From contig OY782680.1 of assembly GCA_963678085.1 (NCBI GenBank), positions 1,054,001 through 1,118,000 on the forward strand: 64,000 bases of DNA. The letters run 5' to 3'. The position numbers were made by a program, and so were the translations under genes. This DNA comes from Aliishimia sp963678085 (GTDB lineage: Bacteria > Pseudomonadota > Alphaproteobacteria > Rhodobacterales > Rhodobacteraceae). How positions within the stretch are numbered: the stretch's first letter is position 1; each line of letters opens with the position of its first letter. Shown piece after piece: positions 24,469 through 33,266 of this stretch. The notes beneath the pieces were generated by a model. The model did not search any database, was not told the DNA's origin, and saw only the letters and a program-made list of their open reading frames with translations.

Positions 24469-25650
24469 CTACGCCGCGGCCTCTTCTCGGCTTGCGGCTG
24501 CTGCGAGCATCAGGGCGACATAGCCCATCACGCCCGATATCACGGATCCCGACAAGACGCCCGCGCGCACCGCGTTCATCAGCGCGGGGTCCGCAAAGCT
24601 CAAGGATCCGATGAACAAGGACATGGTAAAGCCAACCCCGGCCAGGCAGGCAATACCGTAAATATGCAGCGCAGTCGCGCCATGAGGCATGCGCGCCATC
24701 CCTGTTTTCACCATCAACATCGTTAGGCCAAAGACCCCCACCTGCTTTCCTATCAAGAGCCCCAGCGCAATGCCCAGCGGCAGTGGCTGTAGCAGATCGC
24801 CAAATGTCATGCCCTTCAGCACCACGCCCGCATTGGCAAAGGCGAAAATCGGGATAATCAGGTAGAGCACATAAGGCGTCAAACCATGCTCAAGCGAGTG
24901 CAGCGGCGACTTGCCCCATTTGTCTTTGAGCGGAATGCAAAAGGCGGTGACCACCCCGGCCAGGGTCGCATGCACACCTGATTTGAGCACAAAGAACCAC
25001 ATAATCGCGCCCAGCAAGATCGCCGGGGCAATGCGATGCGCGCCCGTGATATTCAGCCAGATCAGCCCCAGCAGCGGGATAAGCGCTAGGTAAAGATAAT
25101 CCACCTTTAGATCAGCCGTATAGAACAGCGCGATAATGACAATTGCCCCCAGATCATCAAGAATGGCCAAGGTCAGCAGGAACACTTTCAAGGACGATGG
25201 CGCGCGGCTCCCCACAAGGGCCAAAATCCCCAAAGCAAAGGCAATATCGGTTGCAGCAGGGATCGCCCAGCCCGTCAGGTTCACCGGCGCGTTCCAGTTG
25301 ATGGCGACAAATATCACCGCAGGCAGCGCCATACCGCCAATCGCAGCAACCCCAGGCAGAACAACATCAGAGGGGTTTTTCAGCTTCCCCTCCAGCATCT
25401 CACGCTTGAGCTCAAGCCCGATCAAAAAGAAAAACACCGCCATGAGCCCGTCATTGATCCACAGAACAACAGGCTTATTGATGCCCTCGCCGTTATAGGT
25501 CACGCCGATATAATCTTTGTTCAGCACCCCGTCATAAATTGGCGCGAGGCTGGAATTTGCGACAATCATCGCCGCAAAGGCTGAGAGCATCAGCAAAATG
25601 CCCCCAAAGGCTTCATGGCGGAATAGACGATCAATGGCGCGAAGTAGCAT
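24469..25650 (-). CDS. nhaA: Na+/H+ antiporter NhaA
   Basis: A 393-residue inner-membrane antiporter that expels sodium in exchange for protons. The family signatures are present: the TDIAFALGILALVG segment and, in the next helix, the paired aspartates of TLAILDDLGAIVI that bind the ion. Twelve hydrophobic segments and the length match E. coli NhaA (388). It is a single gene convergent to scpA. The start is ATG 25650 (MLLRAIDRLFRHEAFGG). A sodium exporter suits a marine organism. Confidence 0.95.
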   Translation of the reverse strand: MLLRAIDRLFRHEAFGGILLMLSAFAAMIVANSSLAPIYDGVLNKDYIGVTYNGEGINKPVVLWINDGLMAVFFFLIGLELKREMLEGKLKNPSDVVLPGVAAIGGMALPAVIFVAINWNAPVNLTGWAIPAATDIAFALGILALVGSRAPSSLKVFLLTLAILDDLGAIVIIALFYTADLKVDYLYLALIPLLGLIWLNITGAHRIAPAILLGAIMWFFVLKSGVHATLAGVVTAFCIPLKDKWGKSPLHSLEHGLTPYVLYLIIPIFAFANAGVVLKGMTFGDLLQPLPLGIALGLLIGKQVGVFGLTMLMVKTGMARMPHGATALHIYGIACLAGVGFTMSLFIGSLSFADPALMNAVRAGVLSGSVISGVMGYVALMLAAAASREEAAA

Positions 25651-25754
25651 TCTGGTATAGCCCTGTATTGTTTTGCGTCACCAATTGGGGTGCATGTCCC
25701 AAAAATCAATGTTATCTTAGCCGTAAGATATGATTAATTCGTGAAGCCGGGAAT

Positions 25755-26372
25755 ATGTTGGAACTTGATCACATTGCCGTCAGCGGGGCAAGCCTGGACG
25801 AGGCGCGCGCATATGTCGAAGAGGCGCTTGGCGTGCCCATGCAGATGGGCGGCGCGCATGCGGTGTTTGGCACGCATAACGCGCTTTTGGCGCTTGAGGG
25901 CGGGCTTTACCTAGAGGCCATTGCGATTGATCCAAATGCCCCCAGGCCGGAACGCGCGCGCTGGTTTGATCTGGATCGCTTTGCGGGGCGCGCGCGGCTC
26001 AGTAATTGGATTTGCCGCAGCGCAGATTTACCGGCGGCCCTGGCGGAAATAGACGCTCCCTTGGGCGCGCCGGTCGATTTGGTGCGTGGACAATATCAAT
26101 GGCAGATGGCCGTGCCCGAGAGCGGGATCTTGCCTTTTGACAATTGCGCCCCCGCACTGCTGTCTTGGCAAAGTGAGACACAGCCAGCCGCAGCCCTGAC
26201 ACCGCGCGGGGTGCGGCTGACGCGTCTAACGGTGGTGCACCCCCAAGCGCAAGAGCTTAAGCAGGTGCTGGGGCATCGCCTTTCAGATAACCGTATCGTG
26301 TTTGAAACCGGACCTGCCAAGATCTGGGCCGAGTTCGACACCCCGCATGGGGTGCGGAGCCTGTCAAAGTGA
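25755..26372 (+). CDS. VOC/glyoxalase-like domain protein
   Basis: A 205-residue soluble protein with an N-terminal vicinal-oxygen-chelate half (LELDHIAVSGASLDEARAYVEEALG, then GTHNALLAL and YLEAIAIDP), the pattern of the Glyoxalase_3 family. The second half is a degenerate VOC-like repeat. Metal ligands could be His5 and Glu about 55, but the substrate is unknown. The stop overlaps the next gene by 4 bases, so the two are co-translated. Confidence 0.8.
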   Translation: MLELDHIAVSGASLDEARAYVEEALGVPMQMGGAHAVFGTHNALLALEGGLYLEAIAIDPNAPRPERARWFDLDRFAGRARLSNWICRSADLPAALAEIDAPLGAPVDLVRGQYQWQMAVPESGILPFDNCAPALLSWQSETQPAAALTPRGVRLTRLTVVHPQAQELKQVLGHRLSDNRIVFETGPAKIWAEFDTPHGVRSLSK

Positions 26373-26845
26373 TCCGGCCCGCCACGCGGAGCGACTGCGC
26401 AGACATCGCGCAGATCTGGAATTATTGGATTGAGACCAGCTTTGTCACCTTCACCACAGAGCTGAAAACCGAGGCCGGTATCGCCCAACTCCTGGAAACT
26501 GCGCCCATTCTCGTCTGCCAGCCTCAAAGCGAGATCATAGGTTTTGCCACATATGTGCCCTTTCGCGCAGGCCCCGGCTATGCAGATGTGGTAGAACATT
26601 CCATCTACTTGCGCCCAGAGGCAGCGGGGCAGGGCAATGCACGAGCCCTATTATATGCGCTTGAAGAACAGGCCAAAGCCGCCGGGATGCGGCATCTGGT
26701 CGGCGGTATCTCTGGGGCCAATGCGGCGGGGCTGGCTTTTCATAAGCGCACTGGATTTACCCAGGTTGGGCATATGCCAAGCATCGCGCAGAAATTTGGC
26801 CAGCGTTTGGATTTGATTTTAATGATGAAATCGCTCTATCGTTAA
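26369..26845 (+). CDS. GNAT N-acetyltransferase (phosphinothricin acetyltransferase-like)
   Basis: A 158-residue GNAT-fold enzyme. MIRPATRSDCADIAQIWNYW, the HSIYLRPEAAGQGNARALL acetyl-CoA loop and the closing FHKRTGFTQVGHM block are those of the Pat/Bar subgroup, which acetylates amino groups of methionine sulfone/sulfoximine or phosphinothricin-like molecules. The natural substrate is unknown. It overlaps the VOC gene by 4 bases. Confidence 0.88.
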   Translation: MIRPATRSDCADIAQIWNYWIETSFVTFTTELKTEAGIAQLLETAPILVCQPQSEIIGFATYVPFRAGPGYADVVEHSIYLRPEAAGQGNARALLYALEEQAKAAGMRHLVGGISGANAAGLAFHKRTGFTQVGHMPSIAQKFGQRLDLILMMKSLYR

Positions 26846-26877
26846 CAGGCGGTCTCATCTCCTGTATAAGGCAGCCC

Positions 26878-27561
26878 ATGTCGATCTGGACGCGAATACG
26901 TGAAGCGCTCTCTGCGCTGGCTTTGGGCCAAGGGCTCAGCGCGATATTCGAGCATTTGCGCGCCCCGCCCGAGCGCTCGGTGGCCTTTACCATCGCTGTG
27001 ATCGCGCTGGGGGCCAAGATGGCCAAGGCTGATGGGCTTGTGACCCGCGATGAAGTGACGGCCTTTCGCGAGATTTTCCATATCGCTCAGAAAGATGAGC
27101 CAGGGGCGGCGCGGGTGTTTAACCTAGCACGCCAGGATGCGGCCGGGTTTGAGGTTTATGCGAGCCAAATTCGTGGCATGTTTGCCGGTCATCCCCAAGC
27201 CTTGAGCGATCTGTTAGAGGGGCTGTTTCACATCGCGCTGGCCGATGGGGTCTATCATCCTTATGAGGACGCGTTTCTGACGCGCGTGGCCGAAATCCTG
27301 GATTTGCCGCCCACAGAGTATCACGCCATGCGCGCCCGCTTTGTCCCCGATAAGGACAAAAACGCCTATGATGTGCTCGGAGTGCGCCCGGATATGCCCA
27401 TGGACCAAATCCGCACCGCCTGGCGGCAACTGGTACGCGACAACCACCCGGATGCGTTGATCGCACGGGGCGTGCCGCTGGAGGCCCGGCTCATCGCCGA
27501 AAAGCGCATCATCGAAATCAACCGCGCATGGGAAGAGATTTCGGGCAAAGTGCCTGTCTAA
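26878..27561 (+). CDS. TerB-DnaJ domain protein (DjlA-like co-chaperone)
   Basis: A 227-residue protein with a TerB-like helical domain (about 25-145) and a C-terminal J domain (about 163-227) holding the HPD motif (RDNHPDA) needed to stimulate DnaK. Unlike E. coli DjlA it has no clear N-terminal membrane segment. The layout is common in alphaproteobacteria. It is 32 bases downstream of the acetyltransferase and could be on the same transcript. Repeat A copy 1 follows its stop. Confidence 0.88.
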   Translation: MSIWTRIREALSALALGQGLSAIFEHLRAPPERSVAFTIAVIALGAKMAKADGLVTRDEVTAFREIFHIAQKDEPGAARVFNLARQDAAGFEVYASQIRGMFAGHPQALSDLLEGLFHIALADGVYHPYEDAFLTRVAEILDLPPTEYHAMRARFVPDKDKNAYDVLGVRPDMPMDQIRTAWRQLVRDNHPDALIARGVPLEARLIAEKRIIEINRAWEEISGKVPV

Positions 27562-27576
27562 ACATACCGCAAAAAA

Positions 27577-27658
27577 CGCCCCCTTCATTTGGCCAGTAAA
27601 TACCTTATCTGATACGGGGCGGGGGTGTGGGGGTGCAAAACCCCCACTTTGCTGAAAT
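27577..27658 (-). repeat. Dispersed intergenic repeat A, copy 1
   Basis: Contains CTTCATTTGGCC, then TAAATACCTT, a 13-base extra segment absent from other copies, GGGGGTGTGGGGGTGC and AAAACCCCCAC, ending TTTGCTGAAATT. The hairpin is GTGGGGG and CCCCCAC. Other copies are at 29873-29946, 42449-42510 and 48806-48865. It lies at the 3' end of the TerB-DnaJ gene and may end or stabilise its transcript. Confidence 0.85.
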
Positions 27659-27779
27659 TGCAGCCATCCCCCCATGTGGAACATCTTGCAATAGTGCCAA
27701 TCAAGCACCGCCCGCCTTGCTTAACCCTGCGCAGCCCCTTAAGCATAGCGGATAGGGCGTGGCAGAGTGAGGTGCGCAG

Positions 27780-28634
27780 ATGCAGGACGATCCCAAAACC
27801 TTAGTATCCACAGAATGGCTGGCCGAGCATCTTAAAGATCCTGATTTGCGGGTGCTGGATGGCTCTTGGTATATGCCTGCTGCCGGGCGCGATCCTGTGG
27901 CGGAATATGAGGCCGCGCATATTCCTGGTGCGCGCTTCTTTGATATCGACGAGATTTCCGATCACCGCTCAGAGCTGCCCCATATGGTGCCGCCGGTCGA
28001 AAAGTTCATGTCCCGCATGCGTAAAATGGGTGTGGGCGACGGGCATCAGATCGTAGTTTATGACGGGATGGGGATCATGTCATGCGCGCGTGTCTGGTGG
28101 CTCTTTAAGCTCATGGGCCATGCGGATGTGGCCGTGCTTGATGGCGGCTTTCCTAAATGGCAGGCGGAAGGGCGCGCGATCGAGGATTTACCCCCGGTGA
28201 TCCGCGAGCGGCATATGGTGGTGCGCCGTCAAAGCCATCTGGTGCGCGATGTCACACAAGTCAGCCAAGCCAGCAAACGCGGCACGATACAAATCGTCGA
28301 TGCCCGCGCCGCAGAGCGGTTTCGTGGAGAGGCCCCCGAGCCGCGCCCAGGTCTGCGCTCCGGCCATATTCCAGGATCGCGCAATGTTCCCTTCAACACC
28401 TTGCTCAATGATGGGCAAACCCTGAAAGAGCCCGAAGAGCTGCGCGCGATTTTTGAGGCGGCGGGCGTGGATCTGTCCCAGCCTGTCATTACCTCTTGCG
28501 GCTCTGGCGTCACGGCTGCGGTGCTGTGTCTCGCGCTTGAGCGGCTTGGCAAGCAAGATTGGTCTCTCTATGATGGAAGTTGGAGTGAATGGGGTCAATT
28601 CCCGACCCTTCCCATAGCAACCGGAGACGCGTGA
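27780..28634 (+). CDS. sseA: 3-Mercaptopyruvate sulfurtransferase
   Basis: A 284-residue two-rhodanese-domain enzyme that transfers sulfur from 3-mercaptopyruvate to thiols or cyanide. The active-site loop CGSGVTA (C240) in the second domain is the mercaptopyruvate type rather than the CRKGVT of thiosulfate sulfurtransferase. The first domain lacks the catalytic cysteine, as usual. The stop overlaps the aminotransferase start (TGATG), so the two are coupled. An aminotransferase that could make mercaptopyruvate from cysteine beside this enzyme gives a plausible short route. Confidence 0.94.
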   Translation: MQDDPKTLVSTEWLAEHLKDPDLRVLDGSWYMPAAGRDPVAEYEAAHIPGARFFDIDEISDHRSELPHMVPPVEKFMSRMRKMGVGDGHQIVVYDGMGIMSCARVWWLFKLMGHADVAVLDGGFPKWQAEGRAIEDLPPVIRERHMVVRRQSHLVRDVTQVSQASKRGTIQIVDARAAERFRGEAPEPRPGLRSGHIPGSRNVPFNTLLNDGQTLKEPEELRAIFEAAGVDLSQPVITSCGSGVTAAVLCLALERLGKQDWSLYDGSWSEWGQFPTLPIATGDA

Positions 28635-29818
28635 TGTTCGAAACCCTCCAGGCGCAGCCTGCCGATAAAATCTTGATGCTGATGCAGATGTTTCGCGAGG
28701 ATCCGCGCGAGACGAAAATCGATCTGGGCGTGGGGGTGTATAAGGACGCGAGCGGTAAAACGCCGGTGATGCGTGCGGTCAAGGCCGCTGAAAAGCTGGT
28801 TTGGGAGAGCCAAGAGAGCAAATCCTATACCGGGCTTGCGGGTGATCCGGCCTTTAGCGATGCGATGATTGAACTGGTGCTGGGCGATAGCGTGGCGCGT
28901 GAAACGGTTTCTGCCGTGGCCACTCCGGGCGGGACAGGTGCCTGCCGTCAGGCCTTTGAGCTGGCGAAAATGGCGCGTCCGGGGGGGCGGATTTTTGTGT
29001 CCGATCCAACCTGGCCGAACCATCTGTCGATCTTGAAATATCTCGGGATGCAGGTGGTGCCCTATCGCTATTTCGATGCTGAGAGCCGCAGCGTGGATGC
29101 GGGCGGCATGCTTGAGGATATTGCCCAGGCGGGCCCTGATGACATCGTTTTGCTGCATGGCTGCTGCCATAACCCAACCGGCGCGAACCTCAATTCTGCT
29201 GAATGGGATGCGGTGATTGCGAGCCTTTTGAAGACCGGCGCGACCCCGATGGTGGATATCGCCTATCAGGGCTTTGGCGATGGTCTGGACGAAGATGCCG
29301 CTGCCACGCGCAAAATTGCCGCTGCGGTGCCTGAGATGCTGATTGCGGCGAGCTGCTCCAAGAATTTCGGCGTGTATCGCGAGCGCACCGGGCTTTTGAT
29401 GCTGGTGAGCCAGAACAAGGCGGCGCAGGGGCTGAACCAGAGCACGTTGGCCTTTTTGAACCGGCAGAACTATTCTTTCCCGCCCGATCATGGGGCGCGG
29501 GTGGTGACAACTGTGCTGACCACGCCAGAGCTTTGCGCTGATTGGAAAGCGGAGCTGGAGGCGGTGCGCCTGTCCATGCTTGATCTGCGCACCGCGCTGG
29601 CGGGTGAGCTGCAACGGCTCTCGGGCTCGGATCGTTTTGGATTTCTCGCCCAGCACCGGGGCATGTTCTCACGCCTGGGCACAACGCCCGAGCTTGTTGA
29701 GAAACTGCGCGTTGAGCACGGGATCTATATGGTTGGAGACAGCCGCCTCAATATCGCGGGCCTGAACGCTAATACCGTGCCAATCCTGGCTGAGGCAATC
29801 GTTAAATGCGGAATCTGA
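28634..29818 (+). CDS. Aromatic/aspartate aminotransferase, class I
   Basis: A 394-residue PLP enzyme of the AspC/TyrB type (MFETLQAQPADKILMLMQMF, LGVGVYKDASGKTPV). The PLP lysine is K243 in SCSKNFGVYRERTG, and the CCHNPTGANL and GMFSRLG motifs are typical. It transfers amino groups between aspartate or aromatic amino acids and 2-oxoglutarate. The frame is open to 28589, but the family start is ATG 28634, which overlaps the sseA stop by one base. Aspartate versus aromatic preference cannot be settled by eye. Confidence 0.93.
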   Translation: MFETLQAQPADKILMLMQMFREDPRETKIDLGVGVYKDASGKTPVMRAVKAAEKLVWESQESKSYTGLAGDPAFSDAMIELVLGDSVARETVSAVATPGGTGACRQAFELAKMARPGGRIFVSDPTWPNHLSILKYLGMQVVPYRYFDAESRSVDAGGMLEDIAQAGPDDIVLLHGCCHNPTGANLNSAEWDAVIASLLKTGATPMVDIAYQGFGDGLDEDAAATRKIAAAVPEMLIAASCSKNFGVYRERTGLLMLVSQNKAAQGLNQSTLAFLNRQNYSFPPDHGARVVTTVLTTPELCADWKAELEAVRLSMLDLRTALAGELQRLSGSDRFGFLAQHRGMFSRLGTTPELVEKLRVEHGIYMVGDSRLNIAGLNANTVPILAEAIVKCGI

Positions 29819-29872
29819 GTGCAGGCAACCTGTGTAGCTTCGGGATATAGACCAACCTGCGGAGAAAACCCG

Positions 29873-29946
29873 AATTTCAGCAAAGTGGGGGTTTTGCACC
29901 CCCACACCCCCGCAAGGTATTTTTAGCCAAATGAAGGGGGGCGCAG
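29873..29946 (+). repeat. Dispersed intergenic repeat A, copy 2
   Basis: Read on the plus strand: AATTTCAGCAAAGTGGGGG, the TTTTGCA loop, CCCCCACACCCCCGC, AAGGTATTTTTAGCCAAATG, then a G run. It is the reverse complement of copy 1, and both share the flank AATTTCAGCAAA. It lies between two convergent genes, the aminotransferase and dld, and may terminate both. Confidence 0.85.
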
Positions 29947-29969
29947 TTTGGGATAAGCCCTGGAGTCGC

Positions 29970-31652
29970 TTACCCGTAATGCTTGGCCTTTGACATTTTC
30001 CCGATCCCTGGGTTGAACGTGTTTGTGGGATCGCACGCCTTGTAATGCGCGGCCAGCTTGGGCTTGGCGGTGTAGAGATGGCCGACATTGTGCTCGGCGG
30101 GGTATTCTGCGCCGCGGGTGTCTAGGATTTTCAGCATTGCGGATTTGAGCGCCTTGGGATCGCAGCCCTTTTTCACGATATAGTCCTGGTGCATCACATG
30201 GCACATCAGGTGGCCATAATAGACCTTTCCTGCGAGCTGGTCGGTGATCTCTTTGGGCAGACGCTCGAACCAGTTGCGGTCATTGCGGCGCAGGGCGATA
30301 TCGAGCGCTAGGATTTCTTCGACCTCGCTGGCATGCACATGCCCATAGCGCACCGCCGCCCCGGCTGCGGCAAAGCGGTGCAGCCCGGCCAGTTTCGCCT
30401 CGCGCGCCGTGCAGGTGCGAAACTCCGCGCTGCGCCCCGCAAAGAAACCCGGCAGAAAGGCGGCCGCCTCTTCAATCCCGCCATCATGCATTTTCAGGAT
30501 CAAATGGTGCTCATAGCGATCGCGATAGTCATAGAGGAATTTCGGCAAATGCTCGGGCCAGAGCCTTGAGGCCAGTTGCATGAATTTATCCGTAAAGCCG
30601 CGCGTGAGCCGGAATTTGTTCAGCCAGGAATCCACCGCGCCTTTCAGGGCAAAGAACATCGGCAGGCGGTCGGTGCCCAGCTTGTCAATCATCACCAGCG
30701 TATCTTTGCCGTATTTGGCCGCGATATCAAAGCATTCGCGATGCACATATTCGGCAGAGACGGGCAGGGTGTCGAACTCTTTCAGGATATGGCGGCGCAG
30801 CTCGGTCAGATCGCTGGGGTCATTTGTGCCGATATAGAACACTTGTTCGCGTTCGTAATTTGGGAATGTGTCCAGGCGCACGGCGAAGACCGCAAGTTTG
30901 CCCGCGCAGCCTGAGACCTCATAAAGCAGGCGATCATCATTATTATAACGCGAGGGGGTATCGGCCTCCACGTCGCGCAGGATGGTGGTGTAATCTGGAT
31001 CCGAGGCGTTGCGCCCCGCGGGGGTGGGCGCGTTTTTGTCAAAATCCCCTGTCTCAAGCCGGGTGAGGATTTCTTCGGGGGTTTCGCCCAGATCTAGGCC
31101 CAAGTGATTGACGAGTTGTAATTCACCCTCCGCATTAACCTGAGCAAACAGCGCCAGCTCGGTATAGCTGGGCCCGCGTTCACAGAGCGAGCCGCCCGAA
31201 TTATTGCACACACCGCCCAGGATCGACGCGCCGATGCTAGAGGAGCCGATCACCGAATGGGGGCCACGATTGAGCGGGCGCAGTTGTTTTTCCAGCTCAA
31301 AGAGCGTGGCACCCGGCAGGCTCAGCACTTGGGCCCCGCCTTGCAGCAAATGCAGACTGTCCATGCGCGAGACATTGATCAGGACCGCATCGCGATCATA
31401 GCGCCCCTTAGGGGTAGAGCCCTCGGTCAGTCCGGTATTGGAGGCTTGCAGGATCACGATCTTGTCGGCGGCAACGCAGGCCTGCAAAACCTTCCATTGC
31501 TCAAGCAACGTGCCGGGTTGCACCACGCAAAGCGCCTCGCCCTGGCCGGAGCGAAAGCCTTTGCGGAACCGGGCGGTTGCGCGCGCATGCGTGAGGACAT
31601 GGCGCCGCCCGACGATTTCGTGGAATTTAGCGATGAGTTGATCATTGGTCAT
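29970..31652 (-). CDS. dld: Quinone-dependent D-lactate dehydrogenase
   Basis: A 560-residue FAD enzyme of the inner-membrane surface that oxidises D-lactate to pyruvate and reduces quinone. The N-terminal FAD domain (GSSSIGASILGGVCNNSGGS) and the C-terminal membrane-binding domain (about 300-550: RLWPEHLPKFLYDYRDRYEH, LMCHVMHQDYIVKKG) match E. coli Dld (571 residues). It is a single gene on the minus strand, ending near repeat A copy 2. The agl promoter region lies upstream on the other strand. Confidence 0.93.
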   Translation of the reverse strand: MTNDQLIAKFHEIVGRRHVLTHARATARFRKGFRSGQGEALCVVQPGTLLEQWKVLQACVAADKIVILQASNTGLTEGSTPKGRYDRDAVLINVSRMDSLHLLQGGAQVLSLPGATLFELEKQLRPLNRGPHSVIGSSSIGASILGGVCNNSGGSLCERGPSYTELALFAQVNAEGELQLVNHLGLDLGETPEEILTRLETGDFDKNAPTPAGRNASDPDYTTILRDVEADTPSRYNNDDRLLYEVSGCAGKLAVFAVRLDTFPNYEREQVFYIGTNDPSDLTELRRHILKEFDTLPVSAEYVHRECFDIAAKYGKDTLVMIDKLGTDRLPMFFALKGAVDSWLNKFRLTRGFTDKFMQLASRLWPEHLPKFLYDYRDRYEHHLILKMHDGGIEEAAAFLPGFFAGRSAEFRTCTAREAKLAGLHRFAAAGAAVRYGHVHASEVEEILALDIALRRNDRNWFERLPKEITDQLAGKVYYGHLMCHVMHQDYIVKKGCDPKALKSAMLKILDTRGAEYPAEHNVGHLYTAKPKLAAHYKACDPTNTFNPGIGKMSKAKHYG

Positions 31653-31797
31653 AGCAGTGCCTCATCTGGGGGCCAAAGAAAATAAGGGTTTTTCAACGTG
31701 AACTGGCGGTGGGCGCGGGCGCACGGTCCCCGGCTTCATGTCCGCTTCGGCCTGAAAGCGCAAGGTTGGTTGCACAGGATTTACGCGTGAATGCGCT

Positions 31798-31830
31798 TTG
31801 ACATCCCTAAAAATCGGTTTACGGTTTTAT
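31798..31830 (+). promoter_or_regulatory. Putative agl promoter and CGGTTT direct repeat
   Basis: A consensus -35 box TTGACA is at 31798-31803, about 77 bases upstream of aglE. A direct repeat CGGTTT-A-CGGTTT (31815-31827) follows where the -10 box should lie. No good -10 is seen at 17 bases, so activator help or a repressor overlapping the site is possible. In Sinorhizobium the agl operon is under a LacI-type AglR, but no such gene is here. Confidence 0.4.
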
Positions 31831-31879
31831 TGTTGATAAGCGGCACTCAAGCAGCCGCATTGCTTTTCGGGAGGATGAG

Positions 31880-33211
31880 ATGAGAATGAGAGCTCTATTG
31901 GGAACGGCTGCGGCAATCGCGGTGAGCGGCGCGGGCGCGGCATTTGCGGATGTGTGTGACACGCCCTCAAAGCTGGGGGATCTGGGCAGCTTTGAGGGTG
32001 AGGTGATCACCATCATGGGCTCGATGGAGGGCAAGGACGAAGAGATGCTGACCAACACGGTGAGCTGCTTTGAAAAGGCCACAGGCGCTGTTGTGAAATA
32101 TTCCGGCTCGCGCGACTTTGCGGCGCTGATTGTGGCCGATCTGCGCTCGGGCAATGCGCCCAATATCGCGATTTTCCCGCAGCCAGGGCTGGCCGGGGAT
32201 ATGGCGAAAGAGGGGCATCTGGTGCCTTTGGGGCAAGACACCGCAGATTGGATGGCCGCAAATTATGGTGCGGGCCAGTCCTGGGTGGATCTGGGCACTT
32301 ATGCAGATGGCGATGGCACTAAGAATTTCTACGGATTTGCCTTTAAGAAAGACCTGAAATCCCTGGTTTGGTATTCACCCGAGCAGTTCGAAGATAACGG
32401 CTATGAGATCCCGGCCACGATGGAAGATCTGATCGCGCTTTCTGATCAAATGGTGGAGGATGGCAATACGCCTTGGTGTATCGGGGTTGAGTCCGGCAAT
32501 GCCACGGGTTGGACCGCGACAGATTGGATGGAAGATCTGATGCTGCGCACCACCACGCCCGAAAACTACGACAAATGGGTGTCCAACGAGCTGGCCTTTA
32601 ACAGCCCAGAAGTGCTGAACGCGATGAAGCTTTACGGGCAATTCTCGCGCAATGACGACTATGTGGCGGGCGGTAGCTCTTCTGTGGCGACGACCTTCTT
32701 TGGCGATGCGCCTAAGGGTCTGTTTTCATCACCGGCCTCTTGCATGATGCACCGCCAGGCGTCCTTTATCCCGGCCTTCTTCCCCAAGAAAGGCGAAGAG
32801 GTGGCAAATGGCGAGGCGGATTTCTTCTACTTCCCACCTTTCGCTGACAGCGATCTGGGCAACCCGGTTCTGGGGGCAGGCACGCTTTGGACCATGACCA
32901 AGGAGTCACCAGCCACGCGCGCGTTTTTTGAGTTCATGAAAGAGGCCTCGGCCCATGAGGCGTGGATGAGCCAGGGCACGTTCTTGACCGCGCATAAAGG
33001 GGCCAGCTTGGACGCTTATGCAACGCCAGCTCTGCGCAAACAGGGCGAAATCCTGACCTCTGCGACCACCTTCCGCTTTGATGCGTCTGACCTGATGCCA
33101 GGGGCGATTGGTGCGGGCGCGTTCTGGTCAGAAATGACCGCCTTTGCCAATGGTCAAGATGCTGAAACAACGGCGAATAATATCCAAGCCGCTTGGGATG
33201 CGATCAAGTAA
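31880..33211 (+). CDS. aglE: Alpha-glucoside ABC transporter, solute-binding protein
   Basis: A 443-residue family 1 sugar-binding protein with an N-terminal signal peptide (ALLGTAAAIAVSGAGAAFAD). It captures alpha-glucosides such as sucrose, maltose or trehalose in the periplasm for AglFGK. Assignment rests on its size, the EGEVITIMGSMEGKDEEML opening, and the downstream aglF, aglG, aglA and aglK. GGGAGGATGAG supplies the ribosome site for ATG 31880. A terminator-like hairpin after it suggests that it is made in excess over the rest of the operon. Confidence 0.93.
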   Translation: MRMRALLGTAAAIAVSGAGAAFADVCDTPSKLGDLGSFEGEVITIMGSMEGKDEEMLTNTVSCFEKATGAVVKYSGSRDFAALIVADLRSGNAPNIAIFPQPGLAGDMAKEGHLVPLGQDTADWMAANYGAGQSWVDLGTYADGDGTKNFYGFAFKKDLKSLVWYSPEQFEDNGYEIPATMEDLIALSDQMVEDGNTPWCIGVESGNATGWTATDWMEDLMLRTTTPENYDKWVSNELAFNSPEVLNAMKLYGQFSRNDDYVAGGSSSVATTFFGDAPKGLFSSPASCMMHRQASFIPAFFPKKGEEVANGEADFFYFPPFADSDLGNPVLGAGTLWTMTKESPATRAFFEFMKEASAHEAWMSQGTFLTAHKGASLDAYATPALRKQGEILTSATTFRFDASDLMPGAIGAGAFWSEMTAFANGQDAETTANNIQAAWDAIK

Positions 33212-33223
33212 ATACCTGAAACC

Positions 33224-33251
33224 GAGGGGGCAGATGCTGCCCTCTCATTTT
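33224..33251 (+). terminator. Hairpin between aglE and aglF
   Basis: GAGGGGGCAG, loop ATG, CTGCCCTCTC, one G-T wobble, then ATTTTT. It is a rho-independent shape inside the operon and probably acts as a leaky terminator or 3' stabiliser so that the binding protein is made in excess. Confidence 0.7.
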
Positions 33252-33266
33252 TGATTGAGACACCTG

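Noticed and set aside
28595..29656. 353-codon minus-strand open frame
   Set aside because: Antisense to the aminotransferase and without recognisable sequence.
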